This document shows positions 58,826 to 64,000 of a DNA stretch of 64,000 nt, piece by piece. Below the pieces are notes generated by a model. It was not told the origin of the DNA. It was given only the letters and a program-made list of their open reading frames with translations, and did not search any database. Numbering within the stretch: the stretch's first letter is position 1; the number at the start of each line of letters is the position of its first letter. A program made the position numbers and the translations under genes. Origin of the DNA: Owenia fusiformis (taxonomy: Eukaryota > Annelida > Polychaeta > Sabellida > Oweniidae); contig CAIIXF020000001.1 of the NCBI GenBank assembly GCA_903813345.2, positions 40,333,366 to 40,397,365 of the forward strand. Direction: 5' to 3'.

Positions 58826-60426
58826 TTTTTTAATAATCATTTATTTCAAATATATACTATACATACAATAATACAATAATAACGTTTGACAAGGTTACGA
58901 GTAACATTATTGTCAAACTGAAAACTTTAATGTAGTTACATTCATAATTTTTACTTTAAAAAGAAAGATTCATTATTTTATTTAAAATGGTCAAGTTGTG
59001 TGCTTAATGTGTAGAGTTTGGTTACGGGTCCAGTAGGTCTTTGGTGGATTGCAAAAATGACACACTTGCTTTGATTATTAAAATATTAGTATTATGATCA
59101 AAATCAGGGTGACCAAATAAAAGCATGTCTATTTTATCAGAAGAATTACAATCTAAAAATGCACTTAAGCAATCCGCCATATGGAGATCTCTAAGGAGTT
59201 GACATCTTGGGTTCATGTATAGAGGGCACTGTAGAAAAAAGTGTTTTGGTGTTTCATAGCGATGACCACAGGCACATTCTGGTGAAGGTACATTGTTAAA
59301 ATTATGTGCAAAAAGCTGGCTTTTCAAATAAAGATCTACTCTGAGTCTATTAAATGAGACTTCATTTTTTCTTTTAACATTACTATAAGTTATGAAATTA
59401 GTACCATTGAAATTTTCAAAATGTGCCTTGATCCTACGTTTAAAAATTGAAATTCGCTCACAATTTCTTATATCATCAGGTAAAGTATTCCAAGTTTCAA
59501 TTGCTGCATAGAAAGTAGATTTCTCAAACCTTTTACTTATATCTAAAGGAATATTGTATTCTCTGAAAGCTCTTAGAGTTCGAGTTGGAATATTTCTGCA
59601 ACCATTGAAAACTTGACTTACATATGGTGCTATTAAATTATGTCTGCTTTTGAAAAGAAAAGTACATAAATGAGATTTTCTTCTATCTGGTAACTTTGTC
59701 CAATTTAAAATATCTAACACCTTCTCAGTGCTAGAGCCATGCAAAGCGCCAGTTATCAAACAAGCTGCATTATATTGAAGTCTGTTTAACTTCATCAAAG
59801 ATAATTCAGGAGCACTAGAATATAAGATATCACCATAGTCAATTCGACTCAAAATGAAGGCATTATAAATGGTTTCTAAGTGTTTAGATCTTAAAACATG
59901 AGTCAACCTTTTAAAAGGGTTTAGCAGAGCTTGAGACTGTTTTATTAATTCGTTAATATGCTCTTTAAAGGTTAGTTTTTGATCTAAAATGATACCCAGG
60001 TGCTTTTGGGTATTTTGTTTATCTATTGGGTTAGTTCCCAAAAATAAAATTGGTTCATTCTGAATAACAGTTGTTGGTGAAGTGAAAGTCAAGTCAACCG
60101 ATTTTGAGGCTTTAAAGTTCATTTGCCATGTTTGGGCCCAGTTATATATTTTGTTAAGATCTTGTTGTAAATCAAGACAATTTTGTGGCTGATCTTTTGG
60201 ATAGGGGCTAAAAATTGAAGTATCATCTGCATAGATAAACGTTTTGGATTTTAAATTAGTTGGTAGATCATTTATATAGATAAGAAACATCAAAGGCCCT
60301 AAGATGCTACCCTGGGGTACACCTGCATTTAGAAAGTTTGGTTCAGACAAATTTGAAAGTTTTTCATTTATCTTGACTTTAACCTGTCTACCAGAAAGAT
60401 AGGACTTTAAAAGCAAGAGTAAGTAA
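58826..60426 (-). mobile_element. 5'-truncated non-LTR retrotransposon (LINE) with reverse transcriptase
   Basis: A long minus-strand frame (to the stop at 59022) carries the later part of a Jockey/CR1-like reverse transcriptase: GVPQGSILGPLMFLIYINDL, then the catalytic FIYADDTSIF, thumb, and a C-terminal CACGHRYETPKHFFLQCPLY motif of Cys and His. The endonuclease and the first catalytic Asp block are missing, so it is a dead 5' truncation though its frame is intact. The A tail is at 58826-58832, and GAGAAAT at 58819-58825 and 60427-60433 is a possible 7-bp target duplication. Confidence 0.88.
59022..60420 (-). pseudogene. LINE reverse transcriptase, N-terminally truncated frame
   Basis: About 465 codons from LLLLKSYLSGRQVKVK to DLLDP and a TAG/TAA-type stop at 59022. 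Conserved order: GVPQGS, YADD, LGIILDQKL, LQYNAACLITGALHGS, RLRVDLYLKSQLFAHNF, C-terminal Cys cluster. Lack of internal stops suggests a recent insertion. The start codon of this frame lies in flanking DNA. Confidence 0.85.
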
Positions 60427-60433
60427 GAGAAAT

Positions 60434-60887
60434 GAGGTAGCAACAAAATGAAACAACGGAAATAATCCAGAAATGTCCACACCCCGGGTCCACACCATTG
60501 TTTTCGTTAGTTATGGCAAGGCCCCGTAGGAAAAACAGCATTCGTGGGTAGCTTAATTTTTGTACCAATTAGAGCCATGACTTAAACTCAACCAAGAACG
60601 GTGGGGCAAAGTCCCTATGGTCCCAATTGAGAATCAATTCAAATCAAAATCAAATTGAGAATCAGATGACCTGTATTGATTTGCCCCTAAATAGATATCA
60701 AAGGGACGCTGAATATTGGACTTAGTTAATGAGCACAATTTTAAACTGCCAATTAAAACATGTATTCAATGTTTCAAAATAATGAAACTGAAATATCGGG
60801 CAAAATAATTGATATTTCGTTTGTAGAATGAAAACTGATGATAGAGATAATATCAGTAGCCAAAAACTACATATACTAGAATATATA
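60434..60887. other. No gene recognised
   Basis: Short stretch between LINE and MITE, no features seen. Confidence 0.35.
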
Positions 60888-61345
60888 CACTCCCCTCCAT
60901 AAGTTTTGGCAACCTTAGCTCCCCCATTGAACTACGTTTTAAATCCTCTTTACCTTTGAATTTTTATTTACTTAACTTGCGATGAAAATACTTATACTAT
61001 TCATGGAACTGTTTGGAATTGTTTTTCAAAAAACCTCTCCCTTTGAAATAACACAGGAGGCGAAAAATTTTTTTCAAAAGTGACTTTGAAGCACTGTAAC
61101 TTTAGTATTCATCAAACAAACTAAACACTTAGACTTAGTGTACAGAAACGTTAGACAATTCAATTTTCTATATAAAAATATTATTTGCTGAATTTTTTAC
61201 TAAAAGGATTTCCCGATTTCTGATTTGCCCCGAACCCCCAATTTCCCATTCGATTACATGGGAATGACGATTTTCAAAAATTCATCAAATTTATCATCAA
61301 ATTTCGACCTATTGTAATTGAGGAAATTGATGAAATAGTCCCACG
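60888..61345 (+). mobile_element. Tc1-type MITE, copy 2, right end missing
   Basis: TA precedes CACTCCCCTCCATAAGTTTT; matches 34582-34910 including GATTTTCAAAAATTCATCAA. The right inverted end is absent. Confidence 0.78.
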
Positions 61346-61404
61346 CGGAAGTGCACGTCATAAAACTGATGGGTTAAGACAATGTGCCGTCCCACTGGCA
61401 CGGA

Positions 61405-61490
61405 TTTCGGTACAACGCGCATCCATCGGTAGGCCTATGTTGGTTTTCGGCATAATGCGCGTCCGAATGATGGGTTTCGGTATAATGCGC
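61405..61490 (+). repeat. Three copies of TTTCGGTATAATGCGCGTC
   Basis: GC-rich word repeated at about 61407, 61445 and 61470 with one to three changes each. Confidence 0.6.
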
Positions 61491-61558
61491 GTCGCTATCA
61501 TGAGGAGATCCAAAATCTTCTATATCTTCATATAACATCCCTAACCATCGACAAGGTA

Positions 61559-62735
61559 CAGTGACAAAATATACCGTAGTACACTTTAGATGTACGATGT
61601 CACTTTTTAACCGATTTGATGCAAAGACAATGTGCAGGTGTGATGTAGGTTTTAAAAATTTAATCTTGGGAATACTTGAAAGATTTCATGTTTAATTTCG
61701 TGTGTATTCGTTTAGGAAGACATTTAACTTTCTAATAACGCTAAAAGACTTTCGAACAGTGCTCAATTTTTTTCGTAGTCAATCTACCTACGAAAATTGA
61801 TCGGTTGGAAAATGTTGGGTTTTTCACATTTCCTTTGATCATTTTCTCCCCTGTTGCCTAAGAGTGTCGATTGATTTTATGAGAACATGTTTCTCTATAC
61901 TACACAAATTTGGACGGGTGGAGATTAATAAATATTCAAGCATTTATTGAAATTTAATAAAATCAGAAATGTGCGTTGTCAACTCGAATGTACGTTGTCA
62001 CTGTAATTGAAATTCATGAGATATACGTAATATTAAACAATGTAATGATTTCATTTCAAAATTCATTAAGGTTTTTATGAGTAACAAGTGATCTTTAACG
62101 AACATGTTCAAGTATCCTTTTTGCTTTTTCATTTTATGAAAGTATTGTTGTGGTGGTTAATTTGTGTCCATTTGGTGTTAGATTCCAGCCCAAACTCCCA
62201 TCCAGTGTCTCGGAATAGAATATGTTGAAGACTAGTACTGCCACGGAGTTTCCTTCCTCCTCGGTGTTATGAAAAATACGTTGTCTGCATTAGGGTTAAC
62301 TGTGAATTGAGTAAGTTCAATGAGACAATGTACATTCGAGTTGACAACATACACTAATGATTTTTTAAATTATAGCCAAAATGTTAATACTTATTAAAAC
62401 AAAACATATTCTCATAAATATCATCGACACTCTTAGACGACAGGGGAAGAAATTATCAAAGGAAATATGTAAAAACACAACATTTTCCAACCGACCAATT
62501 ATATGGGTAGATTGACGACGAAAAAATCGAATACTGTTCGAAAATCTTTTAACGTTATTAGAAAGTTAAATGTCTTCCTAAACGAATACACAAAAAGTCA
62601 AACATGAAATCCTTAATGCATTCCTCTGATTATTTTTTTTAAAACCTACATCAAACCTACTTCATTGTCTTTGCTTCAAATCGGTTAAATAGTGACATCG
62701 TACATCGAACGTGTACTACGGTATATTTTGTCACT
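61559..62735. mobile_element. Fold-back element, about 1177 bp
   Basis: Ends CAGTGACAAAATATACCGTA and complement, flanked by TA (61557-61558, 62736-62737); seven more outer bases (CAAGGTA) also pair. Arms of about 430 nt (61559-62009 and 62315-62735) are roughly 80 percent alike. No transposase. Confidence 0.84.
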
Positions 62736-62737
62736 GT

Positions 62738-63837
62738 ACCTTGGTATGGTAATGGTAAGGCGTGATAAAGTCACCATGGAAAGCCGATCTTTTAAATCTC
62801 GACACATCTCATTCTCACTTTTCTTAATGTTAATGTTATTTTTCTCGAATGATAAAGACGACTTTCAGGATGACAATGTGAGATTTTTAACCATTTCTGA
62901 ATAATTGAATTTAAATTCCATTGTCTGATTCCACTGTGTATCGTGTAATACAATACAGATTAAAGAAACTAGTATGATCAATCGATTTAAAGAAGCATGT
63001 TCGTGATCAATGATACAATTAATCCTAATGTCTGCAAACTTATTATAACATTAATTCACAAGACCAAATACCCCCCCCCCCTCTACAAAGGTCAAATCGA
63101 GGTCAACGTGACTTAGGGGTGCCAAAAATGCAGACTAATAGCTTTGAAACTAATTGAAATCAATGGAACGCGTAATTGAATAATCAACAATTTTAAATTG
63201 TTTTTGTCTTTGACATTCATATTTCGAGAAGTACTACAAAAACAATGAGTGATTTAGTAAGAAAATAGATAAATGCTGCATAAGCATTACGGAACATGCA
63301 CAGAAACTGCAAAAGTATTCATCAACTAGTAGAAAACGCTGTTTTTATCTCAAATTTCGTAAAGAGAACGCGATTCACGAATATTTAGCGAAATTGTAGC
63401 TTACTTTTAAAATGCATAGTCAATCGTGGCTCGATTCTTATGAAATCTGTTCACAATGATTATTTACCAAAATGAGCAATAATGATTACTAAATGCATTT
63501 TCTATAGTATTAGAAACAAGGTACATAACTTTTCAATATTTTAAAACTAATTCAATATTTCATGCATTTAATTTTTCAAAAAGTGTCATTTATCTGCGGC
63601 CCAGGTTAGAAAATAACAGAGGCACAAAAACCTTGCAAAAGAGTACTATTGAAAAATCGAGCATATCATATGGTATAAAAAAACATTTCTTTATGCTAGT
63701 GTGCTCGAGATTACTTTTACAATTTATGCACAATGAGAAAATATGACAAAAGAACATAAAAAAATTAATAAGCCTTTTTTATTCTCACTTTTCAACACTA
63801 CGCACTGGCGTTTTGGCGTACATTGTTCCTACGCCAC
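62738..63837. other. No gene recognised
   Basis: AT-rich with a C-tract at 63071-63082; nothing assignable. Confidence 0.35.
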
Positions 63838-64000
63838 TGACCAGTATGAATGAAATGTTCCTTAAGTATTGTAATGACACCAGTATGAATAAAATGTTCC
63901 TTAGTATTGTAATGACACCAGTATGAATGAAATGTTCCTTAGTTTTGTTATGACACCAGTATGATTCAAATGCCCCTAATAGTATTGTAAGGACACCAAT
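63838..64000 (+). repeat. 38-bp minisatellite, second array (runs off the window)
   Basis: Four to five units of the same family as 55342-56812, mainly the GTTCCTTA variant. Confidence 0.92.

Overview
The window is animal nuclear DNA. It is AT-rich, its genes are split by GT-AG introns, and most of it is transposon debris. A secreted protein that joins CUB, EGF and IgGFc-binding domains, a partial rhodopsin-like receptor, and a dense mix of mariner/Tc1, fold-back, LINE and tRNA-derived repeats all suit a marine invertebrate. Echinoderm, hemichordate, amphioxus or mollusc are possible; the sequence does not let me choose. I see no bacterial, organellar or viral genome features and no CRISPR array.

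Two protein genes can be supported, both on the minus strand. (1) 48488-54872 is a complete eight-exon gene for a 943-residue secreted protein: signal peptide, CUB, EGF, CUB, IgGFc-binding domain, Cys-rich C-terminal region. All seven introns are phase 1, so every internal exon is a symmetric, shuffle-ready module. (2) Exons at 21041-21116, 5906-6031 and 3603-3866 splice in one frame, all in phase 1. They encode a signal peptide, a Thr/Ser-rich stalk and the first half of transmembrane helix 1 of what looks like a class A G-protein-coupled receptor; the rest would lie to the left of the window.

Region by region: 1-550 mariner remnant; 2570-3039 and 4120-4363 palindromes; 3603-21116 receptor exons with a 15-kb intron full of repeats, including two 850-bp palindromic elements, a LINE inserted into another LINE with a clean 13-bp target duplication, and an ACGTTC-rich repeat; 21906-28083 fold-back elements, one of 2996 bp carrying another; 30835-38153 more fold-backs (TTAA, TA and other target types); 40081-41460 a mariner inserted in an ACGTTC-type repeat; 43447-45524 a 2.1-kb unit with perfect 44-bp inverted ends; 47640-48030 LINE remnant; 48488-54872 the CUB/IgGFc gene; 55342-56812 a 38-bp minisatellite just upstream of it, with a second array at 63838-64000; 58142-60426 a SINE-like unit and a 5'-truncated LINE; 60888-62735 two more fold-backs.

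The most interesting pattern is that three fold-back families with unrelated interiors share CAC-type ends and 5-bp target duplications, the signature of Transib/RAG-type transposition. No transposase for them is visible here, so that assignment is inference.
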